A DNA stretch of 64,000 nucleotides from Clostridia bacterium (GTDB taxonomy: Bacteria; Bacillota_A; Clostridia; Oscillospirales; CAG-272), in the NCBI GenBank assembly GCA_017467205.1, contig JAFTSQ010000025.1:1-64000 (forward strand), in the 5' to 3' direction. Of this stretch, positions 7,314-16,050 are shown one piece after another. The notes below the pieces were generated by a model. The model saw only the letters and a program-made list of their open reading frames with translations, was not told where the DNA came from and did not search any database. Both the position numbers and the translations under genes were made by a program. Positions within the stretch are counted from its first letter, which is position 1. Every line of letters begins with the position of its first letter.

Positions 7314-7862
7314 ATGCATAAGGACGTTGGCGAAATTTTGGTAAGCGAGGAAAAACTTGACGAAACGGTCAGCCGCCTTGCAAAAGAAATCGATCGCGAT
7401 TACAGCGGTGAGGACAAGCACCTCGTTATGCTTTGCATTTTGAAGGGCTCGCTCGTCTTTATGGGCGATCTTATGAAGAAGGTCACAGTTCCGCTTGAGA
7501 TTGACTGTATGAGGGTTTCCTCCTACGGCTCGGGAACGGTTAATAAGGGAAAGATAAACATAGTTCTCGACCTTATGCGTCCTGACCTTGAGCGATGCGA
7601 TATACTTATAATCGAGGATATTATAGACAGCGGACTGACGCTCGATTACCTTACGAGATATCTTATCGGCAAGGGCGCAAGGAGCGTTAAAACCTGCACG
7701 CTTCTCGATAAGCCCTCGCGCAGAAAGGTTGACTACACGCCCGACTATTGCGGAATCGAGATACCCGACGAGTTCGTCGTCGGCTACGGCCTTGACTACG
7801 ACGAGCGCTATCGCGCGCTTCCTTACGTCGGAATACTCAAGCCGGAGGTTTATCAGTCTTGA
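7314..7862 (+). CDS. hpt: Hypoxanthine phosphoribosyltransferase
   Basis: This 182-residue purine-salvage enzyme converts hypoxanthine (and usually guanine) plus PRPP to IMP or GMP. The PRPP-binding motif is clear: ILIIEDIIDSGLTLDYL (about 98-114), with LKGSLVFMGDL and SSYGSGTVNKG upstream and the purine-contacting FVVGYGLDYDERYR near the C-terminus. The ATG follows TTTTGGAGGCAC, a good ribosome binding site. It overlaps mtaB by 4 bases, so the two are co-transcribed. Confidence 0.95.
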   Translation: MHKDVGEILVSEEKLDETVSRLAKEIDRDYSGEDKHLVMLCILKGSLVFMGDLMKKVTVPLEIDCMRVSSYGSGTVNKGKINIVLDLMRPDLERCDILIIEDIIDSGLTLDYLTRYLIGKGARSVKTCTLLDKPSRRKVDYTPDYCGIEIPDEFVVGYGLDYDERYRALPYVGILKPEVYQS

Positions 7863-9178
7863 GCGAGGAGAGTCGCTTGTATTCGGTAGGGCTTTATACT
7901 CTCGGGTGCAAGGTTTCGCAGTATGAAACCGAGGCTATCGGTGAGGCGTTCGAGCGCCGCGGCTTCACCGTCGGGCGATACGAGGACGAAAACGACGTCT
8001 ATCTTATAAACACCTGCACCGTCACTGCGGAAAGCGACAGAAAGTCGCGCCAGATGATTCGTCGCGCTATCAAGAAAAATCCCGACGCCGTCGTGATAGT
8101 TGTCGGCTGTTACAGTCAGCGCTCGCCCGGTGAGGTGGCTAAAATCGAGGGCGTTTCGGCGGTGCTCGGCAGTGCTGATAAGCTTTCGGCGGTTGATATC
8201 GCCATCAGCCTTTTAGCCAACCGAGAGGCAAAGACGGTGGTATCCGTGTCAAATATTGACGAGGCGGACTTTGAGCCGATGTGCATAACGCGCGCTCCGC
8301 GAACTCGCGCCTACGTCAAGATTGAGGACGGGTGCGAGTGCCGTTGCTCCTACTGTGCTATCCCCTCTGCAAGAGGCAGAGTTCGCTCAAAGGCGAGGGA
8401 GGACGTTATTTCCGAGGTCGAGTGGCTTTACGCATCCGGCGTTCGAGAGATAGTTCTCACGGGAATAGAAACCGCATCCTACGGCAAGGATTTTGACGAG
8501 CCCTATTCGCTCGCCGACCTGATAGTCGAGCTTGACTGCCGCAAAAGCTGCGAGCGGCTACGTCTCGGCTCACTTGCCCCTGAGCTTATAAACGAAGAAT
8601 TCATCAATAAGGTGAAGAAGACCGAAATACTCGCTCCGCATTTTCACCTTTCTATGCAGAGCGGCTCTGACACGACGCTTCGCAGAATGAGAAGAAGATA
8701 CAATACCGCTATGGCGGAGCGGAATATCGCCTTGATACGCGAGGCTTTCCCGACCGCCCATTTTACCACCGATATGATGGTCGGCTTCCCCGGTGAGAGC
8801 GAGGCGGACTTTCTTGAAACGGTTGATTTCGTTCGCCGTATAGGATTTCTCGACACTCACGTTTTCGCCTACTCAAGAAGGGAGAGGACGCCTGCGGCTG
8901 ACTTTGACTCTCAGATTGACGAGGCAGTGAAGCGCGAGCGCAGCGAGCGACTTATAAGGGTGAAGTGTGAGGTGCGTGACAAAATCCTTGACAATATTGT
9001 AAAGCAGGGAGAGCCTGCTCGCGTTATCCTTGAAAATTATAGGGGCGGTGCTTACTCGGCGCACTCCGACAACTTCGTCGAATACTCGGTGAAGGCGGAG
9101 GAAGGACTCACGGGAGAGATGCGAAAAGTTCGACCCGTATCACGAAAAGGCGGCGTAATTTATGCCGAAATCATCTAA
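7859..9178 (+). CDS. mtaB: tRNA t6A37 methylthiotransferase MtaB
   Basis: MtaB is a radical-SAM enzyme that turns t6A37 into ms2t6A37 in tRNAs reading ANN codons. It has the methylthiotransferase layout: an N-terminal domain with three Cys (LGCKVSQYET, INTCTVTAESDRKSRQ, VVGCYSQ), a radical-SAM core with the C-X3-C-X2-C motif (GCECRCSYCAIPSARGR, about residues 157-173), and a C-terminal TRAM-like segment. The start is the TTG at 7859, overlapping the hpt stop, with GGAGG about 10 bases upstream. Its length (439) is normal. LGCKVSQYET and the AIPSARG wording favour MtaB over MiaB or RimO. Confidence 0.93.
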   Translation: MSEESRLYSVGLYTLGCKVSQYETEAIGEAFERRGFTVGRYEDENDVYLINTCTVTAESDRKSRQMIRRAIKKNPDAVVIVVGCYSQRSPGEVAKIEGVSAVLGSADKLSAVDIAISLLANREAKTVVSVSNIDEADFEPMCITRAPRTRAYVKIEDGCECRCSYCAIPSARGRVRSKAREDVISEVEWLYASGVREIVLTGIETASYGKDFDEPYSLADLIVELDCRKSCERLRLGSLAPELINEEFINKVKKTEILAPHFHLSMQSGSDTTLRRMRRRYNTAMAERNIALIREAFPTAHFTTDMMVGFPGESEADFLETVDFVRRIGFLDTHVFAYSRRERTPAADFDSQIDEAVKRERSERLIRVKCEVRDKILDNIVKQGEPARVILENYRGGAYSAHSDNFVEYSVKAEEGLTGEMRKVRPVSRKGGVIYAEII

Positions 9179-9218
9179 AATGTCAACAATTATTTACATT
9201 ATATAACGGAGAGAAAAG

Positions 9219-10610
9219 ATGGAAAACAGCAAGAAGACAATGGAAAAAATAGTTGCGCTTTGCAAAAACCGCGGATTTATATTTCCCGGTTCGGAGATAT
9301 ACGGCGGACTTGCTAACTCCTGGGACTACGGTCCTCTCGGAGTTGAGTTCAAGAATAACGTAAAGCGCGCTTGGTGGAAAAAGTTCGTTCAGGAATCAAG
9401 ATATAACGTAGGTCTTGACTCTGCGATAATTATGAACCCTCAGGCTTGGGTTGCATCGGGTCACGTCGGCGGATTTTCCGATCCGCTTATGGACTGCAAG
9501 CAGTGCAAGATGCGCCATAGAGCCGATAAGCTTATAGAGGACTATGCGTTCCAGAATTCTACGAACGACAATCCTGCCGGCTGGTCGTTCGACGAGATGG
9601 CGAAGTTCATTGCAGAGCACGACATTGCCTGCCCCTCCTGCGGCGGCAAGCAGTTTACCGACATAAAGAAGTTCAACCTTATGTTCAAGACCTTTATCGG
9701 CGTTACCGAGGATTCCTCGAACACCGTTTATCTTCGCCCCGAAACCGCGCAGGGTATTTTCGTCAACTTTCCCGCAGTGCAGAGAGCGTCGAGAAAGAAG
9801 CTCCCCTTCGGCGTTGCGCAGATAGGTAAGTCCTTCAGAAACGAGATAACTCCCGGTAACTTCACCTTCCGTACCCGTGAGTTCGAGCAGATGGAGCTTG
9901 AGTTCTTCTGCAAGCCGGGAACCGACCTTGAGTGGTTTGCTTATTGGAAGGACTATTGCCACAAATTCCTACTTGACCTTGGTATGAAGGAGGAGAATCT
10001 CCGCCTTCGCGACCACGACCCCGAGGAGCTTTGCTTCTATTCCAAGGCGACTACCGACTTTGAGTTTCTCTTCCCGTTCGGATGGGGTGAGCTTTGGGGC
10101 GTTGCCGACAGAACCGACTTCGACCTCGGTCAGCATCAGACTCATTCGGGCAAGGATATGACCTATTTCGATCCCGACACCAACGAGCACTACATCCCAT
10201 ACGTTATCGAGCCCTCGCTCGGCGCGGACAGAGTTGCTCTTGCCTTCCTCGTTGACGCGTATGACGAGGAAGAGCTCTCAGAGGGCGATACGAGAGTGGT
10301 TCTTCACCTTCATCCCGCGCTTGCTCCCGTCAAGTGCGCGGTGCTTCCTCTTTCGAAGAAGCTTTCGGATAAGGCTCTTGAGCTTTATGACGAGCTCGCG
10401 AAGGAATTCAATACCGACTTTGACGAAACCGGCTCAATCGGTAAGAGATATCGCCGCGAGGACGAGATCGGAACTCCCTTCTGCATTACCTACGACTTCG
10501 ATACCGAAAACGACGGCTGCGTAACCGTTCGTGACAGAGATACGATGGAGCAGGTAAGAATTCCTCTTGCAGAGGTTAAGAAGTACATCGCTGACAGACT
10601 CGTGTTTTAA
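9219..10610 (+). CDS. glyS: Glycine--tRNA ligase (single-chain, alpha2 type)
   Basis: This class II aminoacyl-tRNA synthetase of 463 residues is the homodimeric type also found in archaea and eukaryotes, not the alpha2-beta2 bacterial type. Seen are [11 protein letters not shown] and NSWDYGPLG at the N-terminus, the motif 2 region [25 protein letters not shown] (about 207-231), and motif 3 [14 protein letters not shown] (about 332-345), followed by the anticodon-binding domain. [17 protein letters not shown] and CPSCGGKQF suggest a zinc-binding insert. Only 40 bases separate it from mtaB and no T-box leader is present. A clear terminator follows. Confidence 0.97.
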   Translation: MENSKKTMEKIVALCKNRGFIFPGSEIYGGLANSWDYGPLGVEFKNNVKRAWWKKFVQESRYNVGLDSAIIMNPQAWVASGHVGGFSDPLMDCKQCKMRHRADKLIEDYAFQNSTNDNPAGWSFDEMAKFIAEHDIACPSCGGKQFTDIKKFNLMFKTFIGVTEDSSNTVYLRPETAQGIFVNFPAVQRASRKKLPFGVAQIGKSFRNEITPGNFTFRTREFEQMELEFFCKPGTDLEWFAYWKDYCHKFLLDLGMKEENLRLRDHDPEELCFYSKATTDFEFLFPFGWGELWGVADRTDFDLGQHQTHSGKDMTYFDPDTNEHYIPYVIEPSLGADRVALAFLVDAYDEEELSEGDTRVVLHLHPALAPVKCAVLPLSKKLSDKALELYDELAKEFNTDFDETGSIGKRYRREDEIGTPFCITYDFDTENDGCVTVRDRDTMEQVRIPLAEVKKYIADRLVF

Positions 10611-10613
10611 TGA

Positions 10614-10649
10614 AAATGCCGCCCGCCGCTCTTGCCTCGGGCGGCATTT
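10614..10649 (+). terminator. Terminator after glyS
   Basis: The arms 10614-10625 and 10638-10649 pair perfectly (AAATGCCGCCCG) around a 12-base loop, with T in the 3' arm. Only 28 bases separate it from luxS and no separate promoter is visible, so luxS-mtnN may depend on read-through. Confidence 0.8.
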
Positions 10650-10677
10650 CCTAAATATGAAAATTGAGGTTTATTTG

Positions 10678-11148
10678 ATGGATAATTTGACACGGATAGC
10701 ATCCTTTTCGGTAAATCACGACTTTATCGACGAGGGGATTTACATATCGAGAATCGACGGGGATATCACCACCTACGATATCCGCACGAGAAAGCCCAAC
10801 GCCGGTGAGTATATGGATAACGTTACAATGCACTCGGTCGAGCATATGTTTGCAAGCTATATCCGCAACAGCGAGATAGGCTCGGACGTTATATATTTCG
10901 GCCCGATGGGCTGTCGGACGGGATTTTATCTCTTGGTGAGGAATAAATCTCCCGAAGAGGTTCTCGCCGCAGTGCTTCTCACCCTTGAGCGCATTATAGC
11001 TCACACGGGCGGAATGCTCGGCGCGAGCCGCGAGGAGTGCGGAAACTACCTTGAGCTCAATCTTGAGGCGGCAAAGGTTGAATGTCAAAGGTGCCTGTCG
11101 ACTCTCACGTCGAAGGAAAACGACTTTAAGTATAAGGAGAGTATCTGA
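10678..11148 (+). CDS. luxS: S-ribosylhomocysteine lyase LuxS
   Basis: LuxS cleaves S-ribosylhomocysteine to homocysteine and DPD, the precursor of autoinducer 2. The 156-residue product has the metal site HSVEHMF (about 55-61, standing for HTxEH) and the active-site segment YFGPMGCRTGFYLLV. The third metal ligand is probably the Cys of EECGNYLELNLE. The chosen ATG at 10678 has TTGAGGT 9 bases upstream. An ATG seven codons earlier (10657) has no ribosome binding site and would place the existing one inside the gene. It is followed after 2 bases by mtnN, completing the activated methyl cycle. Confidence 0.95.
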   Translation: MDNLTRIASFSVNHDFIDEGIYISRIDGDITTYDIRTRKPNAGEYMDNVTMHSVEHMFASYIRNSEIGSDVIYFGPMGCRTGFYLLVRNKSPEEVLAAVLLTLERIIAHTGGMLGASREECGNYLELNLEAAKVECQRCLSTLTSKENDFKYKESI

Positions 11149-11150
11149 CC

Positions 11151-11843
11151 GTGAAGAAAATAGGAATTATTGGCGCGCTTGACGGCGAGGTTGAGTATAT
11201 AATTTCAAGGCTTGAAGGTCGCGAGGAGATAGCTGCCGGCGGTATTCTTTTCCATCGTGGCGTCTTTTCGGGCAAGGAGATAATAGTTGCGAAATGCGGC
11301 GTCGGCAAGGTGTTTGCCGCTATGTGCGCCGAGGCGATGATAATCCGCTTCTCACCCGACCTGGTGGTTAACACCGGCGTCGGCGGCGCGGTTGCCAAGG
11401 ATATCAAGGTGCTCGACACGATAATTGCCGAAAGGCTCGTTCAGCACGATATGGACACCTCGCCCCTCGGCGACCCCAAGGGTATGATTTCGGGAATCAA
11501 TAAGGTGTATTTTGAAACCGACGAGGTCTGCCGCGAGCTGCTTCTTCGCGCCGCCGCCGAGTGCGGAATAAAGGCGCGGCTCGGCACGGTTGCGTCGGGC
11601 GACCTCTTCGTTTCGAGCCGCGAGGTAAAGGCTCGCCTTGCCGAAGATTTCGGAGCTGATGTGTGTGAAATGGAGGGCGCGGCAATTGTCCACGTTTGCT
11701 ACGTTAATGCCACCCCGTGCGTCGTTATTCGCGCAATTTCCGACTCTGCCGACGACTCGTCGAGTATGGATTATATGGAGTTTTTGCCTCTCGCGGCAAG
11801 AAATTCCTCGGCTCTGACCGAAAAGCTTATCGAGCTTTATTGA
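11151..11843 (+). CDS. mtnN: 5'-methylthioadenosine/S-adenosylhomocysteine nucleosidase
   Basis: This 230-residue enzyme hydrolyses SAH to S-ribosylhomocysteine plus adenine (and MTA likewise), making the LuxS substrate. The family signatures are present: IIGALDGEVEYI at the N-terminus, GGVGGAV-like NTGVGGAVAKDI, GTVASGDLFV and the substrate-binding EMEGAAIVHVCYV (Glu of MEGAA). The catalytic Asp is in AISDSADD. The start is GTG at 11151 with AAGGAGAG upstream. It follows luxS by 2 bases, a metabolically coherent pair. Confidence 0.96.
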   Translation: MKKIGIIGALDGEVEYIISRLEGREEIAAGGILFHRGVFSGKEIIVAKCGVGKVFAAMCAEAMIIRFSPDLVVNTGVGGAVAKDIKVLDTIIAERLVQHDMDTSPLGDPKGMISGINKVYFETDEVCRELLLRAAAECGIKARLGTVASGDLFVSSREVKARLAEDFGADVCEMEGAAIVHVCYVNATPCVVIRAISDSADDSSSMDYMEFLPLAARNSSALTEKLIELY

Positions 11844-11862
11844 TAAATTAAATACAAAGAAC

Positions 11863-11906
11863 AAAAAGCACTTATGACAAAGCTTCCCGTCATAAGTGCT
11901 TTTTTC
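11863..11906. terminator. Bidirectional terminator between mtnN and the helicase operon
   Basis: The arms 11863-11878 and 11889-11904 (AAAAAGCACTTATGAC and its complement) pair perfectly around a 10-base loop, with A and T runs on the two sides. It ends both the plus-strand luxS-mtnN transcript and the minus-strand helicase operon. The 3' end of the minus-strand hypothetical gene overlaps its right arm. Confidence 0.85.
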
Positions 11907-12327
11907 GTTTTTTCTTCTTTTCTTTAACTAACAAGCCACTACTTTCATCGAAAACGTCGGTTTTTACGGTCTCGGCGAGCAGCCGTCCGCGGCGCGTAAG
12001 CCGCTCGGTTATGCTTGCCACTATGCGCCCGCCCTCGCGAGTGAGCGTAAAATCGGTTGAGAAATTATACGGCTTGAAGGTGAAACGCTTTTTCTCGTCC
12101 GTCGAGGCGAGAAACTCGGCTCTTGCAAGAGGCAGAAGCCTGCGCTCAAGCTCAAGAGAGTAACGCGCGGCGAGCTTTTTATAAAAGTCGTCTATCTTCG
12201 TTTCAGTGAGCGGTAGGCAAACGGCGAGCGTTGCGATGCACACGCCCGATTCGCGATAGGCTCTTTTTTCAAAAATGCACGGCTTTTGCACGGGCAACAC
12301 CCCCTTTGTAAAAGAGTATTCCCGCAC
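11890..12327 (-). CDS. Hypothetical protein, weakly RsiV/DUF3298-like
   Basis: This 145-residue protein is not firmly recognised. The pattern of a conserved beta strand, then KIDDFYKKLAARYSLELERR, then FKPYNFSTDFTLTREGGRIVASI resembles the beta-rich DUF3298/DUF4163 domain of RsiV-like proteins, but no signal or membrane segment is present. The C-terminus is very basic (KEKKKKRKKHL). Two starts are possible: GTG at 12327, 8 bases after the helicase stop, and GTG at 12291, which has a GGGGGTG ribosome binding site. Either way it is the second gene of the helicase operon. The similarity is an impression and needs a profile search. Confidence 0.45.
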   Translation of the reverse strand: MREYSFTKGVLPVQKPCIFEKRAYRESGVCIATLAVCLPLTETKIDDFYKKLAARYSLELERRLLPLARAEFLASTDEKKRFTFKPYNFSTDFTLTREGGRIVASITERLTRRGRLLAETVKTDVFDESSGLLVKEKKKKRKKHL

Positions 12328-12335
12328 CGCGCGGA

Positions 12336-14765
12336 TTATTCTTTGAGCGCCGCCTTTTCCTCGTCAACATCGCGCCAGAAGTCGTCGAGCCGCGCGCGAA
12401 GCGCCTTTGCGTCCTCAACAAATCTAACGCTCGACCAGAAGGACGGGAGGCTCTTTTTGTACAAGGGGTCGGCAAATCGGTCGTCTATCAGCACGATAAC
12501 TCCGCGGTCCTCGTCCCGCCTTATGACTCTGCCTGCCGCCTGAAGAACGCGGTTGAGGCCGGGGTAGATGTAGGCAAACTGCTTGCCGGATTCGCACTTC
12601 TCGTCAAAGTAAGCCGAAATCGCCTCGCGCTCGTAGGAGAGCGACGGCATTCCGATGCCAACCACGACAGCGCCTATCAGCGAGTCGCCCGCGAGGTCAA
12701 CGCCCTCGGAGAAGATGCCGCCCATAACGCAAAATCCGATAAGGTAGGAGCTGCTCTTTTTCTTGAATTTTTCGAGGAACTCCCGCTTTTCGCGCGTCGA
12801 CATATCCTTCCTTTGAGTCAGCACGCTTATTTTCGGATAAGCGCGCCTGAAGACCTCGGAGAGAGCATCCGAGTAGGCAAAGGACGGTGAGAAAATCATA
12901 TAATTTCCGCGCTTTGCGGAAACGGTTGCCGCTATTATTCGCGCAACTGCCGTGAGGGTATCCTGCCTTTCGGAGTAGCGAGTGCTGACCTTGTCCATTA
13001 TCGAAACCGAAACCTGCTCGCTCGCAAACGGGGACGAGAGCATCAGCTTTTCGGAGGCGCGCTCGCATCCGAGAAGCGAGGAGAAATACTCAATCGGCTC
13101 GAGCGTTGCGGAGAAGAACACCGCGCATCTGCCGAGGCTGACGCGCTCGGCGATAATCCTGCCGGTATCAATGCAGTAAAGCTTCATTCGCACCTCGTCG
13201 CCGTCACAGAACATAAAGAGCTCGTAGCCGTCGTCGAATCTTGCGAGTGCCTCGTTGAAGGCGGATATCTTGTAGTAAAATGCACGGTAAAGGTTGATTT
13301 TCTGCGTGCGCTCCTCGGTTTTGTCGGAGTATGCGCCAAGAAGAGATGCCTCGGCGTCGGTGAGAAGCTCTCCTGCGAGAGTGTATAGCTCGCCTGGTGG
13401 CTCTTTCATATGGGTTGCACCGTGCGGCACACCGTGCTCGTCGGTGCGAAGCTCGTCCTTGAGGTAAAGGCTTACAAGCGAGCGGAAGCCGCGCTCGAAA
13501 TCGGAAAGAGCCTTGCCGAGCGGGGAATGCTCGCCGACAAGCTCCGAGGCGAGCATATCGGAGATATCAAGGCTTGAAAGCTCTGCCGAATACATCTCTC
13601 GCGCTCTGTCAACGAGGTTGTGCGCCTCGTCCACTAAAAAGACGAAGCTACCACCCGTGTCAAAGAAACGGCGGATATATACGCGAGGATCGAATAGGTA
13701 ATTGAAGTCGCAGATGACTATATCGCAAAGCTCGGAATAGGATAGCGACAGCTCGTACGGGCAGACGGAAAAGCGGCGAGCGAGGTGTGCGATATCATCG
13801 CTTGTCACCACCGACTTGCCCTCTGAATAAAGCTCAAGGGTTGCCTCGGCGAGCTTGTTGCATTTCGAGTTTTGACAGCTTGCGCGGTCTATGCGGCAGG
13901 CACGAGAGCCGATGCATATGCGATCCTTTGCCGAGAGCATAACCGACCTAATTTTAACTCCGTTTTCTGCAAAGAGGTTGATGCAGTCGCCTGCCGCCGC
14001 CTGCGTCGTGGTCTTTGGTGTGAGGTAGAACACCTTGTCGCACCTGCCGTCGCCGAGGGCGCGAATGGCGGGGAAGATTGCCGAAACCGTCTTTCCCGTG
14101 CCGGTCGGCGCGGATGCGCAAAGCGAAGTTCCGCGAGCAATATTCTTATATACCGAGCGGATGAATTCCGACTGACCCTCTCGAACGCTTTCGTACGGGA
14201 ATTTCGCCGCCTTCATTGAGGGGAGTCTTTCGGTTACGCGCTCGACCTCAGGCCTTGCGTACTCCGCGATGGCGGTGCGGCAACGCTCGAAGAAGGATTC
14301 AAGGCTTTTTTCGCTCGGATGCTCCTTCGTCGTGTGAACCTCGGCGGTATTTGGGTTTATATATGCAAAATTTAACACGGGTATGGCGCTCGCCCCCTCT
14401 GACTTGAGGATTATATATGCCGTAACGAACGCCTCCGCGCGTATTTGCGCCACCGTTTCGCGATTCGGCTTTTTTGGCGATGAGCTGACGCTTTTTGCAA
14501 ACCAAAGCTCGCCGTCAAGCTCTGCGTCGGCGGCGGAGGTAAGCGAGAAGGCGTGCTCACCTGTGGTAAAGCTGAGTGTCAGGCATCTCGGACGCTCACC
14601 GCGCAAGCCGTGCATCGCGAGCAGCTCGTAGGATGCGGAGCGTGGCTCGTCCTGATCAAACGGAACCGTTGCCGAGATTCTTCGCCTTGCGATAGAAACA
14701 AATTCCTTGCAGTCGATATTTATTATGTTTTTTTCTCGGTCGTACCGCACCGTTCGCACCTCCAC
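12336..14765 (-). CDS. DinG/XPD-type ATP-dependent DNA helicase
   Basis: This is an 809-residue superfamily 2 helicase of the Rad3/XPD/DinG group. Motif I is SAPTGTGKTVSAIFPA (about 215-230). Four Cys that could bind a 4Fe-4S cluster lie in CIGSRACRIDRASCQNSKC. The DEAH box is LVDEAHNLVDRA, motif V lies near CVMGGIFSEGVDLAGD, and motif VI is QAAGRVIRRDEDRG. The first ~190 residues precede the helicase core and may be a PD-(D/E)XK-like fold, but no complete catalytic triad can be picked out by eye. Likely role: unwinding branched or damaged DNA. It has its own strong promoter and no defence-gene neighbours. Confidence 0.88.
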   Translation of the reverse strand: MEVRTVRYDREKNIINIDCKEFVSIARRRISATVPFDQDEPRSASYELLAMHGLRGERPRCLTLSFTTGEHAFSLTSAADAELDGELWFAKSVSSSPKKPNRETVAQIRAEAFVTAYIILKSEGASAIPVLNFAYINPNTAEVHTTKEHPSEKSLESFFERCRTAIAEYARPEVERVTERLPSMKAAKFPYESVREGQSEFIRSVYKNIARGTSLCASAPTGTGKTVSAIFPAIRALGDGRCDKVFYLTPKTTTQAAAGDCINLFAENGVKIRSVMLSAKDRICIGSRACRIDRASCQNSKCNKLAEATLELYSEGKSVVTSDDIAHLARRFSVCPYELSLSYSELCDIVICDFNYLFDPRVYIRRFFDTGGSFVFLVDEAHNLVDRAREMYSAELSSLDISDMLASELVGEHSPLGKALSDFERGFRSLVSLYLKDELRTDEHGVPHGATHMKEPPGELYTLAGELLTDAEASLLGAYSDKTEERTQKINLYRAFYYKISAFNEALARFDDGYELFMFCDGDEVRMKLYCIDTGRIIAERVSLGRCAVFFSATLEPIEYFSSLLGCERASEKLMLSSPFASEQVSVSIMDKVSTRYSERQDTLTAVARIIAATVSAKRGNYMIFSPSFAYSDALSEVFRRAYPKISVLTQRKDMSTREKREFLEKFKKKSSSYLIGFCVMGGIFSEGVDLAGDSLIGAVVVGIGMPSLSYEREAISAYFDEKCESGKQFAYIYPGLNRVLQAAGRVIRRDEDRGVIVLIDDRFADPLYKKSLPSFWSSVRFVEDAKALRARLDDFWRDVDEEKAALKE

Positions 14766-14779
14766 AATTTTTTGATTTT

Positions 14780-14808
14780 ATTTTAGCATACGCGCGCACT
14801 TTTGTCAA
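14780..14808 (-). promoter_or_regulatory. Sigma-A promoter of the helicase operon
   Basis: On the minus strand, TTGACA (14803-14808), a 17-base spacer and TAAAAT (14780-14785), only about 15 bases upstream of the helicase ATG. The leader would be very short. Confidence 0.75.
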
Positions 14809-14814
14809 TCTAAA

Positions 14815-14841
14815 GGGCGAGGGCAATATCTGCCCTCGCCC
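14815..14841. terminator. Hairpin at left edge of the particle-gene island
   Basis: The perfect 11-base arms GGGCGAGGGCA (14815-14825) and 14831-14841 surround a 5-base loop. It lies between the last island gene (ending 14871) and the helicase promoter. The T run follows on the plus strand. On the minus strand, where the island transcript would end, only CTTTAGATT follows. Confidence 0.65.
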
Positions 14842-14870
14842 CAAATTTTTTCGTTGTTCGTAAAAGCCTT

Positions 14871-15704
14871 TTATTTTTCGGTCTTATTCAAAAATGCCTC
14901 AAGCATATCCGCCTTCGTTCTTATCCATTCGGGAAGCGTGCATTTCGCGTATGAGTAGCCGTGCGCATAGCCCTTAAGCCCGATTATGGGGAGCGAGACG
15001 AGCTTCAGCACGCCGTTGATCACCTCGCCGGCGTCAAGCCCGTCCTTTACGGTGAGCATCACCGAAATGGTAAAGCACATACAAAGCGTTGAAGGCAGAA
15101 GCGACAAAAGAAGGCGCAAAAGCTTTCCTCGCTCGGGGTTGTAAATCTCGCTTGCCGCGTTCGATTCCTTGGCTGAAAGCAGGGTCGTGGGACTGATGCT
15201 TATAGGCTTCATTCTCTCTATCCGCAAAAAATTCATTCGCAGCCTGAAGGGCAGGCGCGCACCATCTTTTTTTGCAAGCTCCTCTCTTGAGTAGCCGAGC
15301 GCGAGAAGCCGCGCGCTCTTTCGGTATTCGAGCTCTGCCTTACTGTACTCGATAAGGAAGCCTCGAAGGTCTGCTATCATATCACAGCCAACCCTCGCGC
15401 GAATTTCGGAGTAGTGCTTAACGCTTCTTTCATACTCCTCGCTCTCCTCGCCGAGCCGCTCGCCCGCGCTCTCAAGCGAGAAATAGATAACGTGCGCCGC
15501 TATCAGCATAAGAATGAGGCTTGAGGTGAACTCCTGCGAGCTGACGTCGCAAAAGCCAATTTCGGTGAAGGTGACAAGTGCGGCAACGGTCAGCGTTATG
15601 AGGGCAACTATCTTGCCCATATTCGAAATAATGGCACGATAGCCCCGTCGCATCAGCGCGCCCGAATCTAAAAGGGCGCTTTCAAACCTTTCGCTTTGCA
15701 TCAT
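14871..15704 (-). CDS. Island membrane protein of unknown function (277 aa)
   Basis: Not recognised. The N-terminal part has two hydrophobic segments (about 31-51 and 60-78) separated by a short loop. A charged helical region (about 80-185) with many Glu and Arg follows, then a second hydrophobic pair (about 198-218 and 230-245). The hairpin-charged-hairpin layout suggests a membrane protein with a cytoplasmic helical domain. It is the last gene of the particle island and overlaps the preceding gene by 23 bases, so it is translated with it. Roles in lysis, release or membrane contact are possible but unsupported by any motif. Confidence 0.55.
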   Translation of the reverse strand: MMQSERFESALLDSGALMRRGYRAIISNMGKIVALITLTVAALVTFTEIGFCDVSSQEFTSSLILMLIAAHVIYFSLESAGERLGEESEEYERSVKHYSEIRARVGCDMIADLRGFLIEYSKAELEYRKSARLLALGYSREELAKKDGARLPFRLRMNFLRIERMKPISISPTTLLSAKESNAASEIYNPERGKLLRLLLSLLPSTLCMCFTISVMLTVKDGLDAGEVINGVLKLVSLPIIGLKGYAHGYSYAKCTLPEWIRTKADMLEAFLNKTEK

Positions 15705-16050
15705 CCGTCACCTCGCCCTTTTTGTCCGCTAGTTTCCAAAGCGCCGCTCCCAAAAGGTTTCCGATAAAGCCCACGAAGGATATAACCGTCATATCCTTCG
15801 CGATATTCGAAAGCGCGAAGAAGGCTATAAAGGCAATGAGCCATACCGTATAGGATGCAGGTGAGGTGAGCGCGCGCTTGATAACTCTCCAAAAGGGGAT
15901 AAGCGCAACGAGCAGGAGTAAGAGCGTAAAGCCCGAAACCACCGTTTCGCCGCCCTTTGCGACCCATATGGGGAAATAGGTAAGAATTGCGGCAATCGGC
16001 GGCAGGGTGCAAAGGGCAAGTCCCGCCGTCTTAAGAAGCAGCCTCTTCAT
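15682..16050 (-). CDS. Island small membrane protein, holin-like by topology
   Basis: This 122-residue protein is almost entirely hydrophobic, with about four predicted membrane segments (approximately 5-25, 36-55, 66-85, 88-107) and a short charged C-terminal tail (KKGEVTDDAKRKV). Size and topology fit a phage holin, but no holin family is recognised and no endolysin gene is nearby. It overlaps its neighbours on both sides (20 bases upstream, 23 bases downstream), so the three membrane-protein genes form a tightly coupled unit at the end of the island. Confidence 0.5.
   Translation of the reverse strand: MKRLLLKTAGLALCTLPPIAAILTYFPIWVAKGGETVVSGFTLLLLLVALIPFWRVIKRALTSPASYTVWLIAFIAFFALSNIAKDMTVISFVGFIGNLLGAALWKLADKKGEVTDDAKRKV

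Noticed and set aside
9179..9218. T-box leader before glyS
   Set aside because: The gap is only 40 bases and has no T-box sequence or specifier hairpin; the same is true before hisS.
12336..14765. Helicase as part of a defence system
   Set aside because: No nuclease, methylase or other defence partner is adjacent; the neighbours are housekeeping or phage structural genes, and the family has common repair roles.
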